Positions 27,430-36,507 are shown, counted from the first letter of the stretch. The stretch: DNA of 64,000 nt from Streptomyces sp. NBC_00490 (GCF_036013645.1 NZ_CP107869.1:6386001-6450000), one strand, 5' to 3'. Numbers and translations are program-made. The notes: generated by a model from the sequence alone, not told the origin.

Positions 27430-27549
27430 TGTTTGTCACCCCACCATGATCCCGGATCTTGGTTCGGGCCTTCGGGAGTGGGGCTGACGTTCTACTCTGC
27501 TGGTCGATGCTCCGGTGGGGAGCTGGGGGGGGAACGGGTGGGGGCGGCG

Positions 27550-28257
27550 ATGGTTCGGCAGTCACGGGTGGGCGTTTCTCTGGCGGTGCTCACGTTGTGC
27601 GTGACGGTCGCCGGATGCGGTTCCGGCGCGGAGGCCTCGGCGGACGTGGGCGTCGTGGAGGGGGAGCCGTTGAGCGCGGTGGAGCTCGAAGAGGCGGTGC
27701 TCGCGGGGGCGGATCTCGGGGGTTATGAGGTCGAGAAGGTGGTGACGGGTACGTCCGCGTCGCGGCGTACGGCTGATCCCGACGAATGCGACCCCGTCGT
27801 CCGGGCGTTGGGGGGAAGCAGCGGCTTCGGCGCTGTCGCGCGTGCCGGCCGGATGGTCTTCTCGAAGAAGGACAGCGCGACCGGCGCGACCGTGATCCTG
27901 TCGTCGCACAGCGGTCAGGACGCCGCGCTGGTGATCGCCGAACTCCGTACCGCCGCCGAGGAATGCGAGACCTTCGAGGACGTCACGGCGGACTTCCCCT
28001 ACGAGGACACCGAACTGCGGCCCGACCCGGGTTACGGCGACGAGTCCGTGTCCCTGCGACTCACTCAGGTCGCGGCCGGAGCCGGGGACGAGGAGCCTGT
28101 CCGGGTGCCCTTCGCGGTGGTGGCCGTCCGGCAGGGAGCCACGGTCGCCATGTTCTACGAGTTCGACCGGCCCCGTGCGTCGGGAGACTCGCCCCCGGCC
28201 GCCGTGCCGGAAGAGATCGTCGAGGCGCAGCTGAAGAAGCTGACGGCTTCCGGCTGA
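27550..28257 (+). CDS. Secreted lipoprotein, paralogue of the one at 10240-11040
   Basis: A 235-aa lipoprotein with a signal peptide and lipobox TVAGC. The mature domain has ELEEAVLAGADLGGYEV and ends in EAQLKKLTASG. Both segments match the lipoprotein at 10240-11040 in order and spacing, so they are members of one family. Two or three Cys (DECDPVV and EECETFE) could make disulfides. It is convergent with the DUF3152 gene. No function is assigned; the layout is like soluble sensor domains seen on some Ser/Thr kinases, but that is only a resemblance. Confidence 0.75.
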   Translation: MVRQSRVGVSLAVLTLCVTVAGCGSGAEASADVGVVEGEPLSAVELEEAVLAGADLGGYEVEKVVTGTSASRRTADPDECDPVVRALGGSSGFGAVARAGRMVFSKKDSATGATVILSSHSGQDAALVIAELRTAAEECETFEDVTADFPYEDTELRPDPGYGDESVSLRLTQVAAGAGDEEPVRVPFAVVAVRQGATVAMFYEFDRPRASGDSPPAAVPEEIVEAQLKKLTASG

Positions 28258-28276
28258 GCGTGACCCCGGTGCGGCG

Positions 28277-29158
28277 TCAGGGCACGGCCGGTCCGGTGAT
28301 GAGCCGTCCCTGGGCGTCGTAGGGCCAGACGTTGGGGACACAGCCCTTCAGGCCCTTGATCTGCTGCATCATCGCCGGGGCGGGTTCGCCGGGGCCGGGG
28401 CAGGTGACGTGGCCGTGGTGCAGGAAGTGGCCGACCTCGTGGTTGACGATCAGGGCCCGGTAGGACCGTACGTCGTCGGCGTAGTACTGGGTGGCCAGTT
28501 CCCAGCGCTTGAGGTTGACCATGACGTCGTCGTTCACGCTGCAGTTGTACTCACCCCCGGTGTCCAGGCCCTGCGTCGCGCAGATCTTGTCGACGGTGCC
28601 CGGAGTCGCGACCTTGACCACGAAGTCGGCGGCCCCCGAGGAGATCCGCTGGAAGGCGGAGGTGCCGTCCGCAGTCCAGCCCCGGGGGTCCGCCAGGATG
28701 CGGTCCACCTGCTCGGCCACGTCCGCCGTGGACAGGTCGAGCCCCGTCTCGACCTCGACGCGGTAGCGCAGGGCCCTTCCGTTGCCGGCCTTGGGGCTGC
28801 CGCCGGACGCGGTGACGAAGGTTCCGGGGCCGGTCGCGGGGATCGTGCGGGGCGAGGTCTTGCGGGACGGGGCGGGGGCCGGTTTGGCCCGCTGGGTGGA
28901 GCGCGCGTCGGTCGTCGGCGCCGGGGTCGATGTCGGTGTTGCAGTTTGGTCGGGGGCCGTCTTCCGCCCGGCATCCGTCCTGGCCTCCCCGTCCCCGGGC
29001 GGCGCCCACTGGGCGGCTGCGAACCCGGCGGCACCGAGGACGGTCAGGGCGACCAGGCCCGCCCACACGCGACCCGTTCCGCGCCGCCGCCCGGAGGCGT
29101 GTGTGGCGCCGCGTCGGCGGCGTCGGGAACGGGCGGGTGTGCTGGTGTGGGCGGTCAT
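28277..29158 (-). CDS. DUF3152 protein with HExxH-like metalloprotease motif
   Basis: A 293-aa protein. A basic head and one membrane helix (AGLVALTVLGAAGFAAAQW, residues ~32-50) are followed by a Thr/Pro/Ala-rich linker to about residue 120 and the DUF3152 domain. The domain has the motif NHEVGHFLHHGH, which fits the HExxHxxxxH zinc-protease pattern except for spacing. Three or four Cys suggest disulfides. It should therefore be an extracytoplasmic, membrane-tethered putative zinc protease. The gene is divergent from the two-component system at 29298 with a 139-nt gap. Confidence 0.85.
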   Translation of the reverse strand: MTAHTSTPARSRRRRRGATHASGRRRGTGRVWAGLVALTVLGAAGFAAAQWAPPGDGEARTDAGRKTAPDQTATPTSTPAPTTDARSTQRAKPAPAPSRKTSPRTIPATGPGTFVTASGGSPKAGNGRALRYRVEVETGLDLSTADVAEQVDRILADPRGWTADGTSAFQRISSGAADFVVKVATPGTVDKICATQGLDTGGEYNCSVNDDVMVNLKRWELATQYYADDVRSYRALIVNHEVGHFLHHGHVTCPGPGEPAPAMMQQIKGLKGCVPNVWPYDAQGRLITGPAVP

Positions 29159-29297
29159 GGTTGGTCAGATTGTGGCCGCCATGTGATCGGATCTGGCCCG
29201 AATGGTCACGAAACGATAACGAACGATCCGTCGCGAGCTGTGTGATCATCCGGTAACAGAGTCCGGGCGCGCGCCCGACGGTCCCGATACTGAGCCC

Positions 29298-29993
29298 ATG
29301 CCACGAGTTCTGCTGATCGAAGACGACCGCGCCGTCCGCGAAGGGGTCGCCCTGGCACTGCGTCGCCAGGGACACGACGTCGCCGCCGCCGCGACCGGCG
29401 AGGACGGCATGGCGCACCTGACGTCCTTCCGCCCCGACGTCGTGGTCCTCGATCTGATGCTGCCCGGCATGACCGGCCTGGACGTGTGCCGGGGCATCCG
29501 CTCCGTCGACCAGACCCTGCCGATCGTCATGGCGACCGCGCGGGGCGACGACGTGGACATCGTCGTGGGCCTGGAGGCGGGCGCCGACGACTACGTCGTC
29601 AAGCCGGTGCAGGCCGGTGTGCTGAACGCCCGTATCCGCGCGGTACTTCGCCGGGCCGGCGGCACCGCGCCCGACGGCGGCGGCCTGCCGAGGATCGACA
29701 CCCACGGCGACCTCGCCATCGACCGGGCCGGTCTCACCGTCACCGTCGCGGGGACCCCGGTCGCCCTCGCCCCCTCCGAACTCCGCCTCCTGCTCACCCT
29801 CTCCGCCTCGCCCGGACAGGTCTTCAGCAGACAGCAACTGCTGGAGGCGGTCTGGGAGCACAGCTACCACGGCGACGCCCGCCTGGTGGACGCCTGCGTG
29901 AAACGCCTGCGCGCCAAGATGGGCGAACCGCCGCGGGACCCGCGCTACATACAGACGGTGCGTGGCTTCGGCTATCGGTTCGCGGCCAAGTGA
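29298..29993 (+). CDS. OmpR-family response regulator (AfsQ1-like)
   Basis: A 231-aa response regulator. The receiver domain has the acid pair in LIEDDRAV, the phospho-acceptor Asp in VVLDLMLPGMTG, the Thr in MATARGDD and the Lys in DYVVKPV. The winged-helix DNA-binding domain begins near residue 135 and ends VRGFGYRFAAK. Its text, and that of the kinase next to it, resembles AfsQ1/AfsQ2 of S. coelicolor (from memory), but no sigma-factor gene is beside it, so the symbol is withheld. It overlaps the kinase gene by 4 nt (GTGA). Confidence 0.93.
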   Translation: MPRVLLIEDDRAVREGVALALRRQGHDVAAAATGEDGMAHLTSFRPDVVVLDLMLPGMTGLDVCRGIRSVDQTLPIVMATARGDDVDIVVGLEAGADDYVVKPVQAGVLNARIRAVLRRAGGTAPDGGGLPRIDTHGDLAIDRAGLTVTVAGTPVALAPSELRLLLTLSASPGQVFSRQQLLEAVWEHSYHGDARLVDACVKRLRAKMGEPPRDPRYIQTVRGFGYRFAAK

Positions 29994-31549
29994 GACGTCG
30001 CACGGGAGTGGGTCGTACGGCGGTGAGCGGGCGTACGAAGGTGGGGTTCCCGGCGTGGATCGCGCGCGGCGGTCTGCGGATGCGGCTGGTCGTGGCGTTC
30101 GGGCTCGTCGCCGCCCTGGCCACCATGACGACCGGCGCCCTGGCCTTCCGGGAGGCCCGCAACGGGGTCCTCAAGCAGAGCCAGGACACGGTGATCGCGC
30201 AACTGCGCGCCCAAGTCGGGCGCCTCGCACCGGACGTGCCGTATCCCCCGTCCCGGCAGGCGCTGAGGCAGTTCGCCGTGGACGTGGCCCGCGCCGAACC
30301 TGCGGCCACCTGGCGGGTGTTGGTCCGCTACAAAGGGATCTCCGAGACCTCGGCCCCGGGCGACCCCTTCGACGCGCTGACGCCGGCCGTGCGCGAGGCC
30401 GTCGACGCGAGCCAGGCCACGGTGTTCCAGCGGGTGCGCGACGGCGGACGTACCTCGCTGCTCGTCGGTATGTCGGTCGTCTTCGCCGGCCCCACCGGGG
30501 GCGTTCCGGTGCTGTCCGGCGTCCAGGTCTTCCTGACCGTGCCCCAGACCGGCGAACAGGCGTCCGTCGACGCCCTGGTCACCGCGGTGGAGCGGGCGAT
30601 GGTCCCGGCCCTCGGCGCCGCCGTACTCCTCGCCCTGTTCGCCGCGCGCGGCGTACTGCGTCCGGTCCGTGCCCTGCGCCGCGCCACCCGCAGCATCGCC
30701 GAGGGCCACCTCGACACGCGCCTCGACGTCAACGGCTCCGACGAACTCGCCGATCTGTCCCACACGTTCAACGAGACCGCGACGGCCCTGGAGCAGTCCG
30801 TCGCCGAACTGCGCGCCATGGAGGCGCGGGCCCGCCGTTTCGTGGCGGACGTCTCCCACGAACTGCGCACCCCGCTGGCCGCGATGTCGGCGGTCACCGA
30901 CGTCCTCGACGAGGAGGCCGGGCACCTCGATCCCGACACGGCCACCGCGGTACGGCTGATCAGCGAGGAGACGGTCAAACTCGCCCGTCTGGTCGAGGAC
31001 TTGATGGAGGTCTCCCGTTTCGACGCGGGCGCGGCGGTCCTCCACCTGGACGAGATCGACCTCGCCGAGTCGATCCGCCGCACCCTCGCCTCCCGCGGCT
31101 GGTCGGACGAGGTGGAGACGGCCCTGCCGGGCCCCGACGAACTGCGCGGAAGGGTCGACCCGCGGCGGCTGGACGTGGTCGTGGCCAACCTGGTCGGCAA
31201 CGCGCTGCGGCACGGGGCGCGGCCGGTGCGGATCCGGTTGTCGGCGGGCGTACCGGCGGAGGGGGTACCGGCGTCCGTACCGGCTGCCGCCTCGGTGATC
31301 GTCGAGGTGACGGACAGCGGCCCCGGCATCCCGGCCGACGTACTGCCGTACGTCTTCGAGCGCTTCTACAAGTCGGACAGCGCGCGCACCCGTACGGAGG
31401 GCAGCGGGCTGGGCCTCGCGATCACGGAGGAGAACGTACGGATGCACGGCGGGACGATCCGCGCGGCGAACCGCCCCGAGGGCGGCGCGGTCTTCACCGT
31501 AGAACTGCCGCTGCGACGGGACGAGTCGGAGAGCGGGGGGTCTTCATGA
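29990..31549 (+). CDS. Sensor histidine kinase (AfsQ2-like)
   Basis: A 519-aa membrane kinase. The first helix is at residues ~25-48 (RLVVAFGLVAALATMTTGALAF), then an outer sensor domain to about residue 200, and a second helix (VPALGAAVLLALFAARGVL). A HAMP linker follows, then the dimerisation/phosphoacceptor site FVADVSHELRTPLAAM and the ATPase domain with NLVGNALRHG, VTDSGPGIP and GSGLGLAI. The GTG start is translationally coupled to the regulator. The TCS-lipoprotein order suggests that the downstream lipoprotein tunes sensing of the envelope. Confidence 0.93.
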   Translation: MRRRTGVGRTAVSGRTKVGFPAWIARGGLRMRLVVAFGLVAALATMTTGALAFREARNGVLKQSQDTVIAQLRAQVGRLAPDVPYPPSRQALRQFAVDVARAEPAATWRVLVRYKGISETSAPGDPFDALTPAVREAVDASQATVFQRVRDGGRTSLLVGMSVVFAGPTGGVPVLSGVQVFLTVPQTGEQASVDALVTAVERAMVPALGAAVLLALFAARGVLRPVRALRRATRSIAEGHLDTRLDVNGSDELADLSHTFNETATALEQSVAELRAMEARARRFVADVSHELRTPLAAMSAVTDVLDEEAGHLDPDTATAVRLISEETVKLARLVEDLMEVSRFDAGAAVLHLDEIDLAESIRRTLASRGWSDEVETALPGPDELRGRVDPRRLDVVVANLVGNALRHGARPVRIRLSAGVPAEGVPASVPAAASVIVEVTDSGPGIPADVLPYVFERFYKSDSARTRTEGSGLGLAITEENVRMHGGTIRAANRPEGGAVFTVELPLRRDESESGGSS

Positions 31550-32106
31550 AGACGGGGACACTCATGAAGCCGGCCCGCGGCGCCGCGCTGCTCGTCGCGG
31601 CGTCGGTCCTCCTGCTCTCCGGCTGCGACATCCCCACGACCGGCGTGGTGGAGGCGGGCGGACCCGCGAGCGGAATCCCCCCGACCGTACCGATCTACCT
31701 GATCCGGGACGGCGCCCTGGTCGCGGTGGACCGCACGGTCTCCGACGCCGGCGAACCCGTGGCAGCCGTCGAGTCACTCCTCAAGGGCCCGACCCCACAG
31801 GAACAACGCGAACGCCTGACCACCGAACTGGCCCGCCCACTCCCCGCCGCCACCCTCCCGACCCCCGCACCCGCCGAGCCGGCCCCCGAGGAGTCGCTAC
31901 GGCTGATGACGGAGACCGACCGGCTCCGCCTCGAACTGCCGCGATACGCAGGCAAGTTGACTCCCCTCGCGGCGAACCAGGTCATCTGCACCGCCGCCCG
32001 CGCGTATCTGCTCACCCGCCCGGATCTGGACTCGACGACGGTGACGGTGACGGACGCGGCGGGCAGGACCTTCGAAGGGGGCGTGGAGCGCTGTCCTGAG
32101 CTGTAG
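31546..32106 (+). CDS. Lipoprotein cotranscribed with the two-component system
   Basis: A 186-aa lipoprotein with a signal peptide and lipobox LLSGC (Cys ~residue 27). The domain has VPIYLIRDGALVAVDRTV and AVESLLKGPTPQEQRERLTTEL, which fits a GerMN/LpqB-like domain. The ATG at 31546 overlaps the kinase stop (ATGA). In S. coelicolor lipoproteins encoded beside kinases (CseA with CseC) damp signalling; the same role is inferred here. Confidence 0.85.
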   Translation: MKTGTLMKPARGAALLVAASVLLLSGCDIPTTGVVEAGGPASGIPPTVPIYLIRDGALVAVDRTVSDAGEPVAAVESLLKGPTPQEQRERLTTELARPLPAATLPTPAPAEPAPEESLRLMTETDRLRLELPRYAGKLTPLAANQVICTAARAYLLTRPDLDSTTVTVTDAAGRTFEGGVERCPEL

Positions 32107-32123
32107 TGCGAGGCGTCCTCGCT

Positions 32124-32717
32124 TCATCCCCGCAGGTGGGTGAGGAGTCCGTCGGCCTCGGGGAAGGGGAGTTCCTCGGGCAGCAGCCGGGCGGCGGAGT
32201 CCAGATCGCCGCCGCAGACCCGTGCGTGTATCTCGCGGGCGAGCGGGGTCACGTCACGGATGGCGACCGTCCACTCGTCCGCGTATCGCCGTACGGCCTC
32301 GCCGGAGAGGCCGAGTTGCAGGGCGCGGTGGGGCAGGGGCCGCAGGTGCAGGTCCCGCTCGGGATCCCACTGCACACGGGCGGGTGCGCTTTTCAACTGG
32401 CGCTGCCAGGCGGCCCGGTCGGGGTGCAGACCGCGGACGTAGCCGGACAGGCACGCGTGGCGCAGCGCCCACTCGAAGCCGTCACGGGTGATCTCGACGG
32501 CGAGCACGGTCTCCTGCCCCTCCTTCGTGGCCCAGCCGCAGCGGTACATCATCCAGAGAAAGCTGGGCTTGATCCACGTCATCCGGTCGCGCTTCCACGC
32601 CGCCGGGAAGCGGCCCTCGCGGGCGGCCGGCAGGCCGAGGGCGGGGGAGTACGCCTGGTAGACGGTGATCGTGGATGCCGTGTGGGCCGCACGGATCTGG
32701 TGGCGGGGCTGTTCCAT
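32124..32717 (-). CDS. DUF4291 family protein
   Basis: A 197-aa soluble protein of the DUF4291 family. The motif-rich parts are VYQAYSPALGLPAA, DRMTWIKPSFLWMMYRCGWATK and RVQWDPERDLHLRPLPHRALQLGL. ATG 32717 gives the usual MEQPRHQIRAAH head. The function of the family is not established. A broken second copy lies at 36598-36855. The gene is convergent with the lipoprotein gene and divergent from msrA. Confidence 0.85.
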   Translation of the reverse strand: MEQPRHQIRAAHTASTITVYQAYSPALGLPAAREGRFPAAWKRDRMTWIKPSFLWMMYRCGWATKEGQETVLAVEITRDGFEWALRHACLSGYVRGLHPDRAAWQRQLKSAPARVQWDPERDLHLRPLPHRALQLGLSGEAVRRYADEWTVAIRDVTPLAREIHARVCGGDLDSAARLLPEELPFPEADGLLTHLRG

Positions 32718-32930
32718 GGCGTACAGGGTGGGGCCGGTCCGGGTGGTGGGACCAGTGGTTTTCGACCCGCCCGGACCTGCCCGGACCTGTCCTGGAGCGT
32801 CGTGGCGGGCCGTGTGCCCGGTACGGAATCGTCGGAAGCCCTCGTGCGTTGAGGGGGGTGGGTCCGGGATGCCCGTCGTGCGAGCCGAGCAGCCCGAGTG
32901 ACCGAGAAGGCAGATATGGGAGGAGCGGGA

Positions 32931-33443
32931 ATGGCTGCGCAGACGCAGAGGGCCGTGCTGGCGGGCGGATGCTTCTGGGGGATGGAGGAGCTGATCCGCC
33001 GACTTCCGGGCGTGACGGCGACCCGGGTGGGATACACCGGGGGTGACGTGCCGAACGCGACGTACCGCAACCACGGCACGCACGCGGAGGCCATCGAGAT
33101 CCTCTTCGACCCCGAGAAGACCGACTTCCGCGCGATCCTGGAATTCTTCTTCCAGATCCACGACCCGAGCACCAAGAACCGGCAGGGCAACGACATCGGT
33201 CTGAGCTACCGCTCGGCGATCTACTACGTGGACGACGAGCAGAAGCGGATCGCCGAGGACACGATCGCGGACGTGGACGCCTCGGGCCTGTGGCCCGGCA
33301 AGGTCGTCACCGAGGTGGAGCCGGTGGGCCCGTTCTGGGAGGCCGAGCCGGAGCACCAGGACTACCTGCAGCGTTACCCGGACGGCTACACCTGCCACTT
33401 CCCGCGCCCGGGATGGCGGCTGCCCGCCCGCGCCGAGGGCTGA
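32931..33443 (+). CDS. msrA: Peptide-methionine (S)-S-oxide reductase
   Basis: A 170-aa MsrA that reduces the S-epimer of methionine sulfoxide in proteins. The catalytic Cys is in [11 protein letters not shown]. The substrate-pocket segments [20 protein letters not shown] and FFQIHDPST are present. The C-terminus ([11 protein letters not shown]) has one further Cys as a possible resolving residue and is unlike that of the second MsrA at 40983. The ATG at 32931 follows GGAGGAGCGGGA closely and beats ATG 32916. Confidence 0.92.
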   Translation: MAAQTQRAVLAGGCFWGMEELIRRLPGVTATRVGYTGGDVPNATYRNHGTHAEAIEILFDPEKTDFRAILEFFFQIHDPSTKNRQGNDIGLSYRSAIYYVDDEQKRIAEDTIADVDASGLWPGKVVTEVEPVGPFWEAEPEHQDYLQRYPDGYTCHFPRPGWRLPARAEG

Positions 33444-33507
33444 CCGAGGGGCGGCCCGGCAGCGGGGCCCGGGCCGGGCGGTTCTACGCGGTACCCCGGC
33501 AGAACCG

Positions 33508-34506
33508 TCACCCCGCGTCCCGTAGCCGAAGAAGGTAGGCCGCCGTGAGCGCGACGGCACGGTCCCCGTCGCCGGACAGCTCCATGAGGGCGCCCGAAGC
33601 CGTGGGCCCCGGGATGTCCGCCAGCGCCTGCGTCAGCCGTACGCGTGCGGGCGCCTCGGTGGTGTCGTGGGCGAGGTGGTCGACGAGCCTGGTGGCGATC
33701 CGGTCCGCCGTCGCGGTGTCGCCCGCCAGCGTGCTCAGGGCGTCGGCCGCCTCGGTGTCGTTCCGGCCCTCCACGATCAGGTCGACGAGAGCCGGGACCG
33801 CTTCGGCCACTCCCCGCGTCCCGAGCGCCAGAGCCGCATGGCCGCGGACCACGGCATCCGGGTCCGTGAGGGCGTCCCGCAGCCGGGCGGTGGCCTCGTC
33901 GCCGGGCAGCTCGGCGAGGGACCGGACGGCACGTTCCCGCACGGCGGCCACCGGTGAGCCGAGGCCCTTGGCCAGCAGTGCCGTGGCGCCGTCGCCGGAT
34001 CGCGCCAGGGCCCAGCGGAGGGCTCCGGCGACGTTCGGCTCCGACTCCCTGAGCACCGCCTCGACCAGGGCCTCCACCGGAATCTCGGCGTCTGGGGAAA
34101 GGGCCGCGCGCTGGCGGGCGGCAGGGCTCTTCGACCCCAGCGCCTGGAGGAACACGACGATCTGGAGGACGTCCTCCCAGCCGGCGGGCTCGGCGGCGTC
34201 GATCCTGCGAAGGCGTGTGAGCAGCTCGGTCTCGGCCGCGATGCGTTCGCGGGTCTGCCGGATGAGGTCGTCGACCAGCGCCGAGGGCGTGAAACCGGGA
34301 TCGTCCAGCGCCCGCCCGATCTCCCGCAGCGACAGCCCCAGCGACCGCAGGCTCTCGATGTGGAAGATCCGCCGGATGTCGTCGCCGGAGTACTCCCGGT
34401 AGCCGGAGCCCGTACGGGCGGAGGGCCGCAGCAGTCCGAGCGACTCGTAATGCCTGAGCATGCGGGCACTGACCCCGGACCGTCGCGCCACCTCACCGAT
34501 CAGCAC
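33508..34506 (-). CDS. MerR-family regulator with C-terminal HEAT-like repeats
   Basis: A 332-aa regulator. Residues 1-70 are the MerR winged helix (MLIGEVARRSGVSARMLRHYE, GYREYSGDDIRRI). Residues ~75-110 are the dimer coil. From ~115 on, about five HEAT-like helical repeats (for example AVRERAVRSLAELPGDEATARLRDAL) replace a small-molecule domain, so the effector may be a protein or peptide. It is the second gene after another HEAT protein, 4 nt apart. A MerR-type dyad lies upstream of that operon. Confidence 0.88.
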   Translation of the reverse strand: MLIGEVARRSGVSARMLRHYESLGLLRPSARTGSGYREYSGDDIRRIFHIESLRSLGLSLREIGRALDDPGFTPSALVDDLIRQTRERIAAETELLTRLRRIDAAEPAGWEDVLQIVVFLQALGSKSPAARQRAALSPDAEIPVEALVEAVLRESEPNVAGALRWALARSGDGATALLAKGLGSPVAAVRERAVRSLAELPGDEATARLRDALTDPDAVVRGHAALALGTRGVAEAVPALVDLIVEGRNDTEAADALSTLAGDTATADRIATRLVDHLAHDTTEAPARVRLTQALADIPGPTASGALMELSGDGDRAVALTAAYLLRLRDAG

Positions 34507-34509
34507 GCC

Positions 34510-35175
34510 CTATTGTCCCGCCTGGCCCGATCCGCCGAGGGCCACCACGCGTTTCGCCTCCTCGATGGCGAACTCGAAACCGGCGTCCGGGTCGCGCAGC
34601 AGCCGCTCCGTCGCGAGAGCGTGCGTGCGAACCCGAGGTTCAGTGGCCGTCGCCGCGGCCCGCAGAGCCGGCAGTACGACCTCACCCAGCCCGACCAGCG
34701 CCCGGCTGAGGCTCAGCTGCGTCTCGCGCTCACCGCGCCCGAACTGTGTCGTCAGTACCGCGGCCAACTCCGGCTCCTCGCCCTCCGGCACGAGCACGAC
34801 CGCGGCCCGCCAGGCACTCCGCGCCACCTCGTCGTCGGCGTCGCACAGCAGCGCCCGGGTGATCGCCGGCCACGCCTGCCGGTCCCCGATCTTGGACAGC
34901 GTGTGCAACGCCTGGCTCCGTGCCTGCGCCCGCTCCGAACGGACTTCGCGGAGCAGCACGGGGAGCGTCACGGACACCGGGTGGCGGGCGAGCGCCCACG
35001 TCAGCATGTCGCGGACGAAGAACTCGGGCTCGATCGCGCAGCGCTCGACGAGCTTGTCGACGAAGCGCGGCTCGGGCGTCGTGCCGACCGCCATGGCCGC
35101 CCGCAGCCGCACGGACGAACGGTCGTCCTCCAGCTGCCGCAGCACTGCCGGCTCGTCCGTGTCCTGTCGCGTCAT
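34510..35175 (-). CDS. HEAT-repeat protein
   Basis: A ~221-aa protein built of HEAT-like helical pairs (SSVRLRAAMAVGTTPEPRFVDKL, FFVRDMLTWALARHP, ARSQALHTLSKIGDRQAW). No signal peptide or enzyme motif is seen, so it is probably a scaffold or protein-binding partner. It precedes the MerR-HEAT gene with a 4-nt gap and shares its repeat type; the two likely interact or arose by duplication. ATG 35175 is used, with GTG 35181 as an alternative. Confidence 0.8.
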   Translation of the reverse strand: MTRQDTDEPAVLRQLEDDRSSVRLRAAMAVGTTPEPRFVDKLVERCAIEPEFFVRDMLTWALARHPVSVTLPVLLREVRSERAQARSQALHTLSKIGDRQAWPAITRALLCDADDEVARSAWRAAVVLVPEGEEPELAAVLTTQFGRGERETQLSLSRALVGLGEVVLPALRAAATATEPRVRTHALATERLLRDPDAGFEFAIEEAKRVVALGGSGQAGQ

Positions 35176-35211
35176 GGTCACCGTGACCACCTCCTCGGCA
35201 AGCAGTGAAGG

Positions 35212-35230
35212 CCTTGTCACCGTGTCAAGG
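35212..35230. promoter_or_regulatory. MerR-type operator dyad
   Basis: CCTTGTCACCGTGTCAAGG is a near-perfect 19-bp dyad (CCTTGxCAC/GTGxCAAGG). It lies ~40 nt before the HEAT protein start, with TTGACC next to it on the minus strand as a possible -35. MerR regulators bind just such dyads in long-spacer promoters, so autoregulation by the MerR-HEAT protein is likely. Confidence 0.6.
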
Positions 35231-35250
35231 TCAAACGCTCGTCGATCTCC

Positions 35251-36372
35251 CTAGGACGGGACGGGGGCGTCCGTGTCCAGCCCGTCGGTCCCCGGCCCCG
35301 GGCCTTCGGACGGTTCGCTGAGCTGCTCGCGCACATAGTCCCAGCACACCGCGATCAGCGCCGTGACCGGCACCGCGAGCAGGCTCCCCACGATGCCGAA
35401 CAGACTGCCGCCCAAGGTCACCGCCAGCAGGATCACGGCCGCGTGGAGGCCGAGCCCACGACTTTGGATGATGGGCTGGAGCACGTTGCCCTCGAGCTGC
35501 TGCACCACCACGATGATCGCCAGCACGATCAGCGCGTCCGTCAGGCCGTTGGAGACCAGCGCGATGAGCACCGCGACGAAACCGGCGAACAGGGCACCGA
35601 CGATCGGCACGAACGCGGAGACGAAGGTCAGCACCGCCAGCGGAAGCACGAGGGGTACGCCCAGGATCCACAGCCCCAGCCCGATCAGAACGGCGTCGAT
35701 CAGACCGACAGCCGCCTGCGAACGCACGAACGCGCCCAGGGTGTTCCAGGCGCGGTCGGCCACGGTCGGGACGTCGGTGGCGAGTCGGCCGGGCAGCTGC
35801 CGGGCCAGCCACGGCAGGAACCGTGGACCGTCCTTGAGGAAGAAGAACATCAGGAAGAGGGCCACCACTGCGGTGACCAGACCGTTCAGCACGGTGCTCA
35901 CTCCCGTGACGACAGCGCCCGCCACGTTGCCCAGACTGCCCTGCGCGCGGGAGACAGCGGTGTCGAAGGCCTTGTTGATCTGCGCGTCATCGATGTTCAA
36001 CGGCGGCCCGGCGGCCCACTCGCGCAGCTCCTGAATGCCCTTGAACACCCCGTCGCTCAGTTCCCCGGACTGCGATGCCACCGGCACCGCGATCAGCGCC
36101 ACGACCCCCATGGCGACCAGAAGGAACAGCACCGTCACGACCGACGCGGCCAGAGCGGGCTTCCACCCGCGACGCCGCAGGAACCGAGTCGGCGGCCAGG
36201 TCAGCGTGGTCAGCAGCAGGCCGATCAGCAGCGGCCAGACGATCGACCACATCCGGCCCAGGATCCACAGAGTCACCGCGAGCATCAGCAGGACGAGCAG
36301 CAACTCCCCGGAGGTCCGCGCGGATGTACGCAGCGCGGCCCGGGCTCGCGTGGAACTCAACGTCGCAGTCAC
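35251..36372 (-). CDS. AI-2E family transporter
   Basis: A 373-aa membrane protein with about seven to eight helices, of the AI-2E/PerM exporter family. Paired N-terminal helices (ELLLVLLMLAVTLWILGRMW and WPLLIGLLLTTLTW) precede an outer loop near residues 110-160. The family block LLFMFFFLKDG-like (LFLMFFFLKDGPRFLPWL) follows, and PIVGALFAGFVAVLIAL and NVLQPIIQSRGLGLH close it. Substrates vary in this family (small molecules, Na+/H+ exchange), so none is assigned. Upstream lies the stranded msrA end and the foreign element. Confidence 0.88.
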   Translation of the reverse strand: MTATLSSTRARAALRTSARTSGELLLVLLMLAVTLWILGRMWSIVWPLLIGLLLTTLTWPPTRFLRRRGWKPALAASVVTVLFLLVAMGVVALIAVPVASQSGELSDGVFKGIQELREWAAGPPLNIDDAQINKAFDTAVSRAQGSLGNVAGAVVTGVSTVLNGLVTAVVALFLMFFFLKDGPRFLPWLARQLPGRLATDVPTVADRAWNTLGAFVRSQAAVGLIDAVLIGLGLWILGVPLVLPLAVLTFVSAFVPIVGALFAGFVAVLIALVSNGLTDALIVLAIIVVVQQLEGNVLQPIIQSRGLGLHAAVILLAVTLGGSLFGIVGSLLAVPVTALIAVCWDYVREQLSEPSEGPGPGTDGLDTDAPVPS

Positions 36373-36456
36373 GGAGGCACCCTATGGCGACTCCCGCCAC
36401 TTGGGCATCACTCCTGGCAGCTTGTATGCCTGGTTGTGCGGGTCCGTGCACCCGGC

Positions 36457-36507
36457 TCAGCCATCCGCCCGGGCCACACCGATCGGGCAGGAGACACCGG
36501 TCCCGCC
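36457..36507 (-). pseudogene. msrA: Stranded native 3' end of msrA
   Basis: On the minus strand 16 codons plus a stop read GGTGVSCPIGVARADG. This is the usual C-terminus of the Streptomyces MsrA encoded at 40983-41684, whose own tail now differs. The remnant has no start of its own. It marks the far side of the inserted element and shows the original reading frame of the target gene. Confidence 0.8.
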
